Positions 1-8,868 of a DNA stretch of 64,000 nucleotides are shown in pieces. The position numbers and the translations under genes were made by a program. Each line of letters opens with the position of its first letter. Within the stretch, counting starts at the first letter, position 1. The stretch is from Paenibacillus taiwanensis DSM 18679 (GTDB lineage Bacteria > Bacillota > Bacilli > Paenibacillales > Paenibacillaceae). The notes below the pieces were generated by a model. That model saw only the letters and a program-made list of their open reading frames with translations. It had not been told where the DNA came from and searched no databases. The stretch is taken from NCBI RefSeq assembly GCF_000425125.1, contig NZ_KE384306.1, positions 962,356 through 1,026,355 on the forward strand, in the 5' to 3' direction.

Positions 1-7
1 GATCGAA

Positions 8-39
8 GTTTCTATCCACGCACTCACGTAGAGTGCGAC
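8..39 (-). CRISPR. Single type I-C-like CRISPR repeat at the window edge
   Basis: Read on the minus strand, this 32-base unit begins GTCGCACTC, has an inner hairpin (GCACTC / GAGTGC around ACGTA) and ends GTGGATAGAAAC. This is the pattern of type I-C repeats (GTCGC...GTGGATnGAAAC). Only one copy lies inside the window, so no spacer can be seen. In that orientation the array would extend left, out of the window, and the AT-rich sequence at 40 to about 250 would be on the leader side. No cas gene is present to the right. Recognition is from memory of the repeat family. Confidence 0.72.
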
Positions 40-528
40 TGCCAAATCTGATCAAAAAGAGCCTGAATCACAACGATGATGCGTGAAAATAGCGAAATAA
101 TGAACAAAACAATCAAATTATGCCGATCCATACTTACAATAAATGTATCATGTCGCATAAAATAGAAAATATGTGGTGCGACTCTCCCAGGGATTTCATG
201 TGCACCTCACATCCGCACCCAGCTAAATCGACGGTAAATCCATATTTTGTTTCCCTAATTATCGCTTATCAAATCGCAGAATACAATTCCAAAACCTCTT
301 TTTTTATACAATTACACTAACACACCTACCAAACAGCCTTTTCCGTGCTGAGCAGCGCCGAATCAAAATCAGTATGGCTCCCACATTATGAGCACCCAGT
401 CCCATGTATGCATCTCTTTGTAATGATATCCTTATTGGAAAGTAATGAACAATCAAGTTAATACATACATATTTTAACAAAATGCGTTTCTAAATATGGA
501 AAAGTAAAATTTAGAAAGGGGACTCCAG
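40..528. other. Non-coding stretch, possible CRISPR leader
   Basis: AT-rich sequence between the CRISPR repeat and the first gene. No reading frame has a ribosome binding site or recognisable protein. The part next to the repeat (40 to about 250) could be a CRISPR leader if the array extends leftwards. Nothing else was recognised. Confidence 0.4.
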
Positions 529-1047
529 ATGAGGGGATTCAAAAACAAAACCGTTCCATTGTATGTTATATGTGCATCCGTTCTCGTTGTACTGTTGATG
601 TATAACTTTTATGCCCAAACCTCCACTGTTAGAAATGTCATGGACTATGATCGTAACTGTTTGGAGGACACCTTAAAACTAGTCGAAATAAATGCTCACA
701 CGTTGGCTTTCTGCCACAAGCGACAATCTACTAATATTTATGGCTTTGCCCTTTACAAGCATACCATTCTATCCTCTTTTATTATCCCCACACCGACCAA
801 TCAAAAAATGACCTGGCATATCTCCAGAAATCGAATGTACTCCGTTATTACAGGTGAAATACAGGATGAAACCATAAGTAAAGTTACAATAGATGCTATT
901 AATCAAGACAATATCACGATCTTAAACATGGATGATGGGCGCAAAATATATTTGACCGTTACAGATCTCATACATTCTCCAGTTATTCGAGGGCTGGATC
1001 ATCAAGAAAACATAGTATATTCTAGTATAAACGACGCATCACCTTAA
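529..1047 (+). CDS. Membrane-anchored protein of unknown function
   Basis: A 172-residue protein. The start is supported by AAAGGGG about ten bases upstream. Residues about 10-30 form one hydrophobic helix preceded by lysines and arginine (N-in signal anchor); the rest is a soluble domain of about 140 residues expected outside the membrane. Two cysteines (in RNCLEDT and AFCHKR) could pair. I recognise no family. It lies about 50 bases before the acetyltransferase and may be co-transcribed with it. The coding call rests on the start site, membrane segment and lack of competing frames. Confidence 0.6.
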   Translation: MRGFKNKTVPLYVICASVLVVLLMYNFYAQTSTVRNVMDYDRNCLEDTLKLVEINAHTLAFCHKRQSTNIYGFALYKHTILSSFIIPTPTNQKMTWHISRNRMYSVITGEIQDETISKVTIDAINQDNITILNMDDGRKIYLTVTDLIHSPVIRGLDHQENIVYSSINDASP

Positions 1048-1097
1048 TGTAGTAATTATAGGAAATATTTCTGAATAGAAAGGTATACATTGACGAT

Positions 1098-1988
1098 ATG
1101 ACTAATTACGAGCTTATAAGTGACTACAGGGATATCGATACATATAAGGAGAGCTTTAATGAATTAGCTCAAACCGTATTTAAGCTTGATTTCAAAAGCT
1201 GGTATGAAAACGGATGCTGGAACGACCACTATATATGTTATTCATACCTTGACAGAAATAAAGTAATTGCAAATGCATCCATAAACAAAATGACATTTGT
1301 ATGCAATGGTACAGAGTATAACGCTATACAAATTGGTACAGTGATGACACACCCTGACTATCGTAACCAAGGGTTATCAGGGAAATTGATAACCCATATT
1401 ATTGAGAAGTATGAACAAGAGTATGATTTTATTTACTTGTTTGCCAATGAATCGGTTTTAGACTTTTATTCTAAATATGGGTTTTCTCGTTTGCAAGAAA
1501 GTAGTTTTTCGTTGAATATGTCAGGACTGGCACTACAACCAGCAGCTTCATCTTCGCCGCGCAAGTTAGAAACAAGCGACATCGACGATTTCCGCTTGAT
1601 GGAGAAGTTTGCTGCGGAAAGAATACCTGTATCTCCCAAATTAGGTGTGAAAGACAATGAACACTTATTAATGTTTTATTTTGTCGTCGCACTTCAGGAT
1701 ATGATTTATTACATTGAAGAGTTGGACGTCATTGTTCTGTTTAAGGAAGAGGAGCGGCAGCTCCATATTTACGATATCATCAGCAAACAAAAGGTGAATT
1801 ACGATATGTTATTACCGTACATCATTACGGCTAATACAGAGGTCATTCATTTTTATTTTACGCCTGACTGTGCGTATGAACAGCTGCAACAATCATATAT
1901 TACAGAGGCAGAAGATACTTTGTTTGTTCGTCCGTTTTTTGACTTTGGGGAAAAACATTTCATTATCCCGCTCACCTCACATTCATAA
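1098..1988 (+). CDS. GNAT family N-acetyltransferase
   Basis: A 296-residue protein whose first ~145 residues carry a GNAT fold. The acetyl-CoA loop reads THPDYRNQGLSGKL, the usual R/Q-x-x-G-x-G/A pattern, preceded by the beta4 strand and followed by FYSKYGF, the typical end of the GNAT core. About 150 further residues form a C-terminal part, as in two-domain GNATs such as the Eis-like group, where it shapes the acceptor pocket. The substrate is unknown. A weak ribosome binding site (GAAAGG, long spacing) precedes the start. It converges on the LPMO gene with a shared hairpin between them. Confidence 0.8.
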   Translation: MTNYELISDYRDIDTYKESFNELAQTVFKLDFKSWYENGCWNDHYICYSYLDRNKVIANASINKMTFVCNGTEYNAIQIGTVMTHPDYRNQGLSGKLITHIIEKYEQEYDFIYLFANESVLDFYSKYGFSRLQESSFSLNMSGLALQPAASSSPRKLETSDIDDFRLMEKFAAERIPVSPKLGVKDNEHLLMFYFVVALQDMIYYIEELDVIVLFKEEERQLHIYDIISKQKVNYDMLLPYIITANTEVIHFYFTPDCAYEQLQQSYITEAEDTLFVRPFFDFGEKHFIIPLTSHS

Positions 1989-2030
1989 GGGAGCTGGCTT
2001 CTTATACAGCGTTTCTATATTGGCAACTAA

Positions 2031-2072
2031 ACATGGGCGACGGCATCCACTATGTGATGCTGTCGCCCATGT
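2031..2072. terminator. Hairpin between convergent genes
   Basis: A 17-bp stem (arms 2031-2047 and 2056-2072, one G-U pair, 8-base loop) sits between the stops of the acetyltransferase and the LPMO. The T-tract is weak on both sides. The position suggests a shared bidirectional terminator. Confidence 0.65.
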
Positions 2073-2097
2073 TATAGTTAACGATGAATCCTTGTGT

Positions 2098-3441
2098 CTA
2101 GGAAATGACTTTCCACACATCGGCTCCTGAGGAACCTGGTGTTTCACCTTGTGTCCACCATTTTGCTTCGTAATTTACGCCATTATGTGTAACTTTGTTA
2201 CCAGCGACATACACTGCCGATGCACTCCAAGCAGGATATGTCGTCGGAGTGGATGGCGTAGTGACGTTCAGAGCATTGCTCGCAGGTGATACGTTGCCAG
2301 CAGCATCAATCGCTTTCACGCTAAACGTATAAAGTGTATTAGCCGTTAATCCGGTTACAAGGTATTCGATCGTTGATCCAGAGACTGTCGCGATCAGCGT
2401 TGTGCCTTTAAATATTTGGTATCCTGTGACACCAACGTTATCTGTAGCAGCATTCCACATTAAAGGTACTGTTGTAGAAGTTGTAGTGCCCATCACATGT
2501 AAACTGCTTGGTGCTGTCGGTGCTGTTGTATCTGGTCCAGTAACAGGAAGTGTGGTGAAGCTTACCGTATTGCTTGCTGCGGATAGGTTACCAGCAGCAT
2601 CAATCGCTTTTACCGTAATATTATACAACGTGTTGGAAGTGAGACCCGTCAGATTTGACGTTAATGGTCCATTTGTTGCGCCAATTTGATTAGCACCATT
2701 AAAGATCCGGTAGCCCGTTACACCAACGTTGTCCGTAGACGCGCTCCAAGAAATGGTGGCATTTGTCGTTCCAATATTGGATACGGCTGCTCCTGTTGGG
2801 GCAGTAGGAGCTACATTATCAACATCGCCCCCAAAATTAACATCGATTACATTATAAAAAGCATTTAAAGTGTCCGAAATTTCCCACACGGCAAGAATAA
2901 TTTGGTATCCTGTCCGGCTTGGCACGTTACACGTATCGGAGTAGGTGTTGCCAGGCATTTTACCGTTGTAAGGTACATTACAAAATGGTGTAAGATCGAA
3001 GGAGTCACGCGTAAGAGGGGCGTCTGGATTCCAATTCTGCTTGGTGATGTAATATTTCCAGCTCGCAGTTGCATGTGGTACTTTAATCTTCCAATTAAAA
3101 GTAGTTGGACCAGCGCTAATGTTTACTTTGGACCAACGAGTCGCTGATTGCTGGTCAAGCGGTGCAAATGCGCCATTTGCACTAGCGATTTTTCCATCTG
3201 CAGGTCCGCCTGCAGGGAATCCTTTTAATGCCTCTAAACTATACGGTTCATAAATAATGAGTCCACAGTTCTTATTCACACCGTCAGCACACAGTCCTGC
3301 GCGGCTGTTGGTTACGTTCCCGTGGGCAGAAGCCGTATCCGCCATAGTGAGGGACAGCACAAACAGCAGAGCAAGCATGGAACCGCCTGTAATTAGAAAT
3401 TTTAGTCTCTTGGCATCTGATAAACCTAAATTAAACATCAT
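2098..3441 (-). CDS. Secreted AA10 lytic polysaccharide monooxygenase with FnIII repeats and chitin-binding domain
   Basis: About 447 residues. A signal peptide ends ...DTASA, giving a mature protein that starts with His (HGNVTNSRAG), the first residue of the copper histidine brace of AA10 enzymes. The second brace His is in KVPHATASWKYYITK. The catalytic domain (to about residue 230) is followed by two fibronectin type III repeats, each with the AIDAAGN signature, and a C-terminal CBM5/12 chitin-binding domain (YPAWSASAVYVAGNKV ... WWTQGETP). The expected role is oxidative cleavage of crystalline chitin outside the cell. The start at 3441 is chosen for GGAGG six bases upstream; in-frame codons up to 3504 lack such a site. 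Confidence 0.92.
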   Translation of the reverse strand: MMFNLGLSDAKRLKFLITGGSMLALLFVLSLTMADTASAHGNVTNSRAGLCADGVNKNCGLIIYEPYSLEALKGFPAGGPADGKIASANGAFAPLDQQSATRWSKVNISAGPTTFNWKIKVPHATASWKYYITKQNWNPDAPLTRDSFDLTPFCNVPYNGKMPGNTYSDTCNVPSRTGYQIILAVWEISDTLNAFYNVIDVNFGGDVDNVAPTAPTGAAVSNIGTTNATISWSASTDNVGVTGYRIFNGANQIGATNGPLTSNLTGLTSNTLYNITVKAIDAAGNLSAASNTVSFTTLPVTGPDTTAPTAPSSLHVMGTTTSTTVPLMWNAATDNVGVTGYQIFKGTTLIATVSGSTIEYLVTGLTANTLYTFSVKAIDAAGNVSPASNALNVTTPSTPTTYPAWSASAVYVAGNKVTHNGVNYEAKWWTQGETPGSSGADVWKVIS

Positions 3442-4030
3442 CAATTTCCTCCATCTCATTCGATTATAGTGGTTAACCTTTATGAAATACGGTTCAAATA
3501 ACACCTCCTGTATCCAATAAATGTATATATAAACTCAATAAGAGCTTATAACCGTTATGATCAAGGTCAAACAGATGGATCATTAGACAACTAATGAAAA
3601 TATGTATGTAGGAATTGTCGAATCGTCAGTGTTGAATTGCGGCGCACAACTAGCTGTAGCTATAGAAATATCATTGATAGGGTAGGGTCGTCATCCTGAG
3701 GACTGTTGTCATCAAATTGAACTTTGAGCGAGTGCAGTTAAAAGATGAGCTTGTTCACTAATAAGGAACACGTTTGTGTAAACGGATACATGATCGCAGA
3801 GGTGAGGAGTTCTTGTGAAGGAATAGATCAACACCGATCATATGACGGTGCAATAAAAATATATCATTATACGTTTTCAGTAGCAACTAGTTTTGATCAT
3901 GTTAAATTGTAAATTTTGTAGAAATGAAGTGGGACTACATTCGATAAACGTGTAAAATACGGAGTTCATAGTATGCTTTTATACGATCTTCGTTATAATG
4001 GACACAATGAGCGTAGAAAGGAATGTCATC
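3442..4030. other. Intergenic region between divergent genes
   Basis: About 590 bases between the divergent LPMO and FAD oxidoreductase genes. It should hold both promoters. TATAAT at 3994-3999 is a perfect -10 box about 30 bases before the oxidoreductase start but has no good -35. No gene, riboswitch or repeat was recognised. Confidence 0.4.
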
Positions 4031-5158
4031 ATGAAGAAAATGATCATCGTGGGCGCAGGGATTGTGGGAGCCTCAACGGCCTACCATTTAGCTAAATTAG
4101 GAGTCGAGGTCCTTATAGTTGATCGGAAAGATCACGGTCAAGCTACGGATGCCGCTGCTGGTATTATTTGTCCTTGGTTATCCCAACGACGCAATCAAGC
4201 TTGGTACAAGCTAGCAAAGGCAGGGGCACATTTTTATCCGCAGTTGATTCAAGATTTATGTATGGAGGGAGAGACAGAGACAGGGTATGCGCAAGTAGGA
4301 GCCCTTTGCATACATAACGATATAGAGAAACTTGGCAAGATAGAGGAACGAGCACATACACGCAAAGCGGATGCGCCAGAAATAGGCGAGATTACCGTGC
4401 TTGATGAAGAGGAAACAAGAGCACAATTTCCGCTTCTAGCGAAAGGTTATCGTGCTGTACATATTAGCGGTGCTGCACGCGTGGACGGACGTGCACTTCG
4501 TAATGCGCTGCTGCGGTCCGCACAACGACATGGAGCCAAGCTGATCAATGGAGATGCTTCGCTTCAATTTGAGTCTAACCGAGTGACAGGAGTAAGTATC
4601 GGTACGACAAGTTTTGCCGCTGATGTTGTTATCGTTTGTGCGGGAGCATGGGCAAACACACTGTTTCAGCCATTGGGTATCTCCTTTCAGGTGAGTTATC
4701 AGAAAGCACAAATTATGCATCTACAGGTTTCAAATCAGGAAAATACGGGATCATGGCCTTTAATTATCCCGCCAACGGATCAGTATTTGCTAACTTTTGA
4801 TGATCAAAAGATCGTGATCGGAGCAACTCATGAAAATGACGTCCAAGGCTACGATACAAGAGTAACAGCAGGGGGAGCACAAGAAATTTTGAATAAGGGA
4901 CTCCAAATTGCGCCGCAATTGGCGGACAGCGCGTTACAGGAAATGAGGGTCGGCTTTCGGCCGTTTACACCAGGATTTTTACCCGTAATCGGTGCGTTTC
5001 CAGGTTGGTCGGGCTTGTTAGCAGCCAATGGGCTAGGATCATCAGGGCTGACAGTAGGTCCCTTCCTAGGCAGCCAGCTTGCAAAACTGGCACTTGAAAT
5101 GAAATTGGATATCGATTTACATGATTACGATATTCGGAAAGCAATAGATAAACGTTGA
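4031..5158 (+). CDS. FAD-dependent oxidoreductase, DAO family
   Basis: About 375 residues. The N-terminus MIIVGAGIVGASTAYHLA is a dinucleotide-binding GxGxxG motif that binds FAD. The C-terminal part (VGFRPFTPGFLPVIG ... GLLAANGLGSSGLT) matches the D-amino-acid oxidase/glycine oxidase fold, so the likely reaction is flavin-dependent oxidation of an amine or amino acid. The substrate cannot be told from sequence. The start at 4031 has AAAGGA eight bases upstream; an upstream in-frame ATG at 3998 has none. It is followed after about 65 bases by the DUF218 gene. No thiamine genes are nearby that would argue for ThiO. Confidence 0.85.
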   Translation: MKKMIIVGAGIVGASTAYHLAKLGVEVLIVDRKDHGQATDAAAGIICPWLSQRRNQAWYKLAKAGAHFYPQLIQDLCMEGETETGYAQVGALCIHNDIEKLGKIEERAHTRKADAPEIGEITVLDEEETRAQFPLLAKGYRAVHISGAARVDGRALRNALLRSAQRHGAKLINGDASLQFESNRVTGVSIGTTSFAADVVIVCAGAWANTLFQPLGISFQVSYQKAQIMHLQVSNQENTGSWPLIIPPTDQYLLTFDDQKIVIGATHENDVQGYDTRVTAGGAQEILNKGLQIAPQLADSALQEMRVGFRPFTPGFLPVIGAFPGWSGLLAANGLGSSGLTVGPFLGSQLAKLALEMKLDIDLHDYDIRKAIDKR

Positions 5159-5225
5159 TCTATTCTAAATATAAAAAGTCGTGCTTGTCTATAAATAAAG
5201 GTATGGATGGAGTGTTCAGAAGAGA

Positions 5226-6263
5226 ATGTTTGCTACCATGTGGTTCGTTCCGCTCATCTTACTTGTTCTTTTCCTATGGTTCTACGTTAAAGATCCAAGA
5301 AGAACGATTAATGGTTTTTTATTTAACCTGTTTGTGTGTTCGACGGGTGTGTTATGTATTGCTGCTGCATTTTTGTCAGGACATTCTTTACTCATCCTAC
5401 TTGCGATTGTGCCAATTATTTTGTTTATCCTCCTGTTAAGCTTTGGGGGCTATGCACTAGTCATTGTACTTTTACTTAATGCCAAAATATTGATTCGTAA
5501 AGAAGGAAGAAAATTTTCGAATTATCTTACATTATTGTTAGGGATATGTTTATTCGTTTTTATTGTGCTCTCCTTTTTTAAACCTGTTGAATACTTACCA
5601 ATGGAATTACAACTGCTTTATATGGGGTTTATGCTCGTATTGCTCTATTTCCTTGTTCATTTATTTAGCTTTTTATCTGCATACTTCTTGTATCAGTTTA
5701 ACAAGCCAAAATTAAATCAAGATTTCGTGATCGTTCTCGGAAGTGGTCTTTTGGGTGACAAGGTTCCCCCATTGCTCGCCAGTCGTATTGATACCGCAAT
5801 TGCCTTTTACCGCAAGCAGGAAAAAGTAACAACACCGCCGATTCTCATTTTATCTGGTGGAAAGGGGTCAGATGAGCTGGTGTCGGAAGCGGAAGCTATG
5901 CAAGCTTATGCGGTAAGCAAAGGGATTCCGCTTGAGCATACGATACAAGAAAATCGTTCGACAAACACATTAGAGAACATGCTGTTTTCCAAGCAAATTA
6001 TGGATGAATGGGGTGCAGATCGATACAACAGCATTTTCACAACGAATAATTTCCATTTGTTTCGAGCTGGCTTGTTTGCACGAGCAGCAGGATTGTCCAG
6101 CCAAGGCATCGGGGCGAAGACAGCTCTCTACTATTGGCCTAACGCGATGATTCGTGAATATATTGCGGTCGTAGTGATGAATAAAAAGCGTCATGGTATC
6201 GTCGTTGGCCTAATATTGGCTTTGTCGCTGCTAGGTATGACGTTACTATATATGGCCAAGTAG
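5226..6263 (+). CDS. DUF218 (YdcF/SanA-like) membrane protein
   Basis: A 345-residue protein. About five hydrophobic helices fill residues 1-160, followed by a soluble DUF218 domain that starts DFVIVLGSGLLGDKVPPLLASR. This has the usual VLG opening strand, the SEAEAM segment, the ENRSTNT loop and TTNNFHLFRA. A hydrophobic stretch closes the C-terminus. Relatives (YdcF, SanA, ElyC) are linked to envelope integrity; the exact reaction is not established. A hairpin with a T-tract follows the stop. Confidence 0.85.
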   Translation: MFATMWFVPLILLVLFLWFYVKDPRRTINGFLFNLFVCSTGVLCIAAAFLSGHSLLILLAIVPIILFILLLSFGGYALVIVLLLNAKILIRKEGRKFSNYLTLLLGICLFVFIVLSFFKPVEYLPMELQLLYMGFMLVLLYFLVHLFSFLSAYFLYQFNKPKLNQDFVIVLGSGLLGDKVPPLLASRIDTAIAFYRKQEKVTTPPILILSGGKGSDELVSEAEAMQAYAVSKGIPLEHTIQENRSTNTLENMLFSKQIMDEWGADRYNSIFTTNNFHLFRAGLFARAAGLSSQGIGAKTALYYWPNAMIREYIAVVVMNKKRHGIVVGLILALSLLGMTLLYMAK

Positions 6264-6270
6264 CAAGTGG

Positions 6271-6312
6271 GGATGGGGAAATGTGTGTTCAGCACATCAC
6301 TCATCCTTTTTT
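6271..6312 (+). terminator. Probable intrinsic terminator after the DUF218 gene
   Basis: GGATG pairs with CATCC and an inner ATGTG pairs with CACAT, separated by an internal loop; six T follow at 6307-6312. It lies just after the stop at 6263. Confidence 0.55.
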
Positions 6313-6392
6313 GACCGCACGTGAATAATCGCCAAGGCTCACCTTGCTAGAATAGTTTTAGGAATGAAATATAATTTTATTAAAGAGTAGGA

Positions 6393-7088
6393 ATGATTTC
6401 ATTGATGAACATATTAGTCGTAGAGGACGACAAAACGATTGCGGCTGGTCTGGAATACTCGTTGCAGCAAGATGGCTTTTCAACGATCCTTTGCCATGAT
6501 GTTACAGCGGCTAAAAAGACGATCCTTGAAAGCATCGAGCAAATCACACTATGTCTGTTTGATTTATCGCTTCCAGATGGAAGTGGGTATGAGCTGTGCA
6601 AGCTTGTAAAGGAGCGGAGGGATATACCAGTTATTTTTCTAACCGTCATTGACGATGAAGTGAATGTTGTGATGGGATTGGACATGGGGGCCGATGATTA
6701 TATTACGAAGCCTTTTCGGATACGAGAGCTGCTCTCGCGAATCAAATCTGTCATGCGAAGGTACCACAAGCCGTCCCCGTCTAAATCATTCGTTGACATT
6801 GGTAATGTTCGCATCCATACATTGGAAGGAAAGGTGTATAAAGATGGTATTGAAATTCCATTGACTGCTTTAGAGTATCGCTTATTGCTTATTTTCGGCA
6901 ACCATATAGGTCAAGTTCTGACAAGAAATCAGCTTTTGGAACAGATTTGGGATGTGGCAGGCGATTTTGTGAACGACAATACGTTAACCGTGTATATTAA
7001 AAGACTGCGAGTAAAATTGGAGCAGGATCCGCAGCACCCAACGATAATTAAAACGGTCCGTGGTCTTGGATATAAGGTTGGTGATTAG
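6393..7088 (+). CDS. OmpR-family response regulator (BceR-like)
   Basis: About 231 residues. The receiver domain opens MNILVVEDD, with the phospho-acceptor Asp in LFDLSLPDGSGYELC and the conserved Lys in DDYITKPF. The C-terminal winged helix (LTALEYRLL ... DNTLTVYIKRLRVKL ... TVRGLGYKV) is of OmpR/PhoB type. It abuts the kinase gene and sits in a regulator-kinase-ATPase-permease order typical of Bce modules that sense peptide antibiotics. The start may be 6405 (MNILVV); 6393 adds four residues and neither has an ideal ribosome binding site. Confidence 0.92.
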   Translation: MISLMNILVVEDDKTIAAGLEYSLQQDGFSTILCHDVTAAKKTILESIEQITLCLFDLSLPDGSGYELCKLVKERRDIPVIFLTVIDDEVNVVMGLDMGADDYITKPFRIRELLSRIKSVMRRYHKPSPSKSFVDIGNVRIHTLEGKVYKDGIEIPLTALEYRLLLIFGNHIGQVLTRNQLLEQIWDVAGDFVNDNTLTVYIKRLRVKLEQDPQHPTIIKTVRGLGYKVGD

Positions 7089-8090
7089 ATGCTGCGTAAT
7101 CGTGAGATTCAACTCATTTTACTCGTTATGAGCTTAATTAGCTTAACAGGACTCGTTGCTGCTGCTTTTATATCCACTGCTGCGGTGGTACTTGTGCTTA
7201 TTGTAGCACTGTTGCTTATCGGAAGCGGCTATGTATTTACGAGTTGGAGATACCGCGAGTTGGAGCAGCTATCCGTCTATTTACGCCAAATAAGCAATGG
7301 GAATGACAAGCTAGACGTTCGTGATAATCAAGAAGGCGAACTTAGCATCTTAAAAAATGACATTTATAAAGTGACGGTGATGTTATCTGAACAGCGTTCC
7401 CTTTTGCAGCGAGACAAGAGGCAGCTAACGGATGCTATTTCCGACATTTCGCATCAGCTCAAAACACCGCTCACCTCCATGACTGTAATGGCAGATTTGT
7501 TAAGCAGCCAAGACCTGCCGCCAGTCAAAAGGATGGAATTTACGCACCATATTCGGGTCCAATTAGAGCGTATGGATTGGCTTGTGTCTTCGTTATTAAA
7601 GTTATCGAAAATCGACGCTAAGACGATCCAATTTAAACGCGATCACATACGTGTTTGCGAACTTATCGAGAAGGCGTTAGAGCCTGTCTGGATACCGATC
7701 GATATAAAGAATCAAACTGTTTCCATCAAAGGGGAAGATAGCGTCTCCTTTATCGGTGACTTTAATTGGACGGTAGAAGCAGTCATTAACATTTTAAAAA
7801 ATGGTGTCGAGCACACACAAGAAGGCGGAGCCATCTCCATTACATTTACCGAAAACACGCTATTCACTGAAATTATTATTGGGGATAACGGAACAGGCAT
7901 ACCAAAAGAAGATTTACCCTACGTATTTAAGCGGTTTTATAAGGGGAAGTATGCTGCTGAGGGGAGCATCGGCATCGGTCTTGCAATGACGCACAGCATT
8001 GTGGCTAATCAGAACGGTGTCATTGACGTCAGGAGCAACAGCGTAGATGGCACCGAGTTTCGGATTAAATTTTATAAACAAGTGATTTAA
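7089..8090 (+). CDS. Intramembrane-sensing histidine kinase (BceS-like)
   Basis: A 333-residue protein. Two close membrane helices (about 8-25 and 28-50) have almost no extracellular loop, the hallmark of BceS-type kinases that sense through their partner transporter. The H-box is DISHQLKTPLTSM, followed by an N-box (INILKNGVEHT), G1 (IGDNGTGIP), an F-box (YVFKRFYKG) and G2 (GIGLAMTHSI). The start codon directly follows the regulator stop, so the two are translationally coupled. Confidence 0.93.
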   Translation: MLRNREIQLILLVMSLISLTGLVAAAFISTAAVVLVLIVALLLIGSGYVFTSWRYRELEQLSVYLRQISNGNDKLDVRDNQEGELSILKNDIYKVTVMLSEQRSLLQRDKRQLTDAISDISHQLKTPLTSMTVMADLLSSQDLPPVKRMEFTHHIRVQLERMDWLVSSLLKLSKIDAKTIQFKRDHIRVCELIEKALEPVWIPIDIKNQTVSIKGEDSVSFIGDFNWTVEAVINILKNGVEHTQEGGAISITFTENTLFTEIIIGDNGTGIPKEDLPYVFKRFYKGKYAAEGSIGIGLAMTHSIVANQNGVIDVRSNSVDGTEFRIKFYKQVI

Positions 8091-8094
8091 CCGG

Positions 8095-8137
8095 AAGTGA
8101 CTAAATCGTCACTTTCCAAGTCACTTAAAAGTCATGT
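8095..8137. promoter_or_regulatory. Inverted repeat and half-sites upstream of the ABC genes
   Basis: AAGTGAC at 8095-8101 and GTCACTT at 8108-8114 form a perfect 7-6-7 inverted repeat. A second GTCACTT (8120-8126) and a degenerate GTCATG (8131-8136) follow in the same orientation. The position between the kinase and the ABC ATPase suits a binding site for the adjacent response regulator, as in bceAB promoters. This is inference. Confidence 0.5.
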
Positions 8138-8184
8138 TGGACAGATAAAATGATATCCATCAGCAATGCTATGGAGGTTATACT

Positions 8185-8868
8185 ATGGAAATTTTACGAA
8201 TTGAACATCTGTCTAAACAATACGGTCAAGGTGAATCGGCTGTAAAAGCGCTTGACGATATTTCTTTTTCCGTCCAAAAAGGGGAGTTCGTTGCCATAAT
8301 CGGTCCATCAGGATCGGGTAAATCGACGCTTTTGCATATGCTAGGGGGTGTAGATCGACCGACTAGCGGGAACGTATATGTAGAGGGTACGGACATGTAT
8401 ACCTTGGACGAGACGCAGTTGGCCATCTTTCGACGCAGACAAATCGGGCTGATTTATCAGTTCTTTAATCTTATTCCCGTCCTGACAGTAGAAGAAAATA
8501 TGACGCTGCCGCTGTTACTGGATAAACAAAAGGTTGACCCGAAGCAATTGGACGTACTCGTGCAAACTTTAAATTTACAACACCGTCTAAACCATCTGCC
8601 TAATCAGCTATCTGGCGGTCAGCAGCAAAGAGTCTCGATTGGAAGAGCACTTATTAGTAATCCTGCGATTATGCTTGCAGATGAACCAACCGGTAATTTG
8701 GACAGTAAAAATAGCAAGGAGATTGTTGATTTATTACAAATGTTAAATAAGACCTACCAGCAGACGCTACTTGTAATTACACACGATGAACGTATTGCGC
8801 TACAGGCCGATAGAGTGATTTCCATTGAAGACGGAAGAATTGCTAGGGACGAGGTGATCCGTCCGTGA
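8185..8868 (+). CDS. ABC transporter ATPase (BceA-like)
   Basis: A 227-residue ATPase with Walker A (GPSGSGKSTL), Q-loop (YQFFNLIPVLTVEEN), signature (LSGGQQQR), Walker B (IMLADEPTGNLD) and H-loop (LLVITHDER). It belongs to the MacB/LolD/Bce group. It overlaps the permease gene by four bases (GTGA) and follows the regulator/kinase pair, so it is likely the transporter half of a Bce-type sensing and resistance module against cell-wall-active peptides. The actual ligand cannot be deduced. Confidence 0.94.
   Translation: MEILRIEHLSKQYGQGESAVKALDDISFSVQKGEFVAIIGPSGSGKSTLLHMLGGVDRPTSGNVYVEGTDMYTLDETQLAIFRRRQIGLIYQFFNLIPVLTVEENMTLPLLLDKQKVDPKQLDVLVQTLNLQHRLNHLPNQLSGGQQQRVSIGRALISNPAIMLADEPTGNLDSKNSKEIVDLLQMLNKTYQQTLLVITHDERIALQADRVISIEDGRIARDEVIRP

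Noticed and set aside
170-200. Second degenerate CRISPR repeat (GGTGCGAC)
   Set aside because: Only eight bases match the repeat end; the rest of the 32-base unit does not align.
120-320. 66-codon plus-strand frame near the left edge
   Set aside because: No ribosome binding site, no recognisable domain, composition like non-coding DNA; probably leader or spacer DNA.
1870-2130. 86-codon frame overlapping the end of the acetyltransferase
   Set aside because: It is an out-of-frame overlap that runs through the hairpin between two convergent genes.
2402-3469. Several plus-strand frames opposite the LPMO gene
   Set aside because: They are antisense shadows of repetitive FnIII coding sequence; the minus strand has signal peptide, catalytic and binding domains.
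4031-5158. Thiamine-pathway glycine oxidase (ThiO) with TPP riboswitch
   Set aside because: No thiamine genes nearby and no riboswitch elements recognised upstream.
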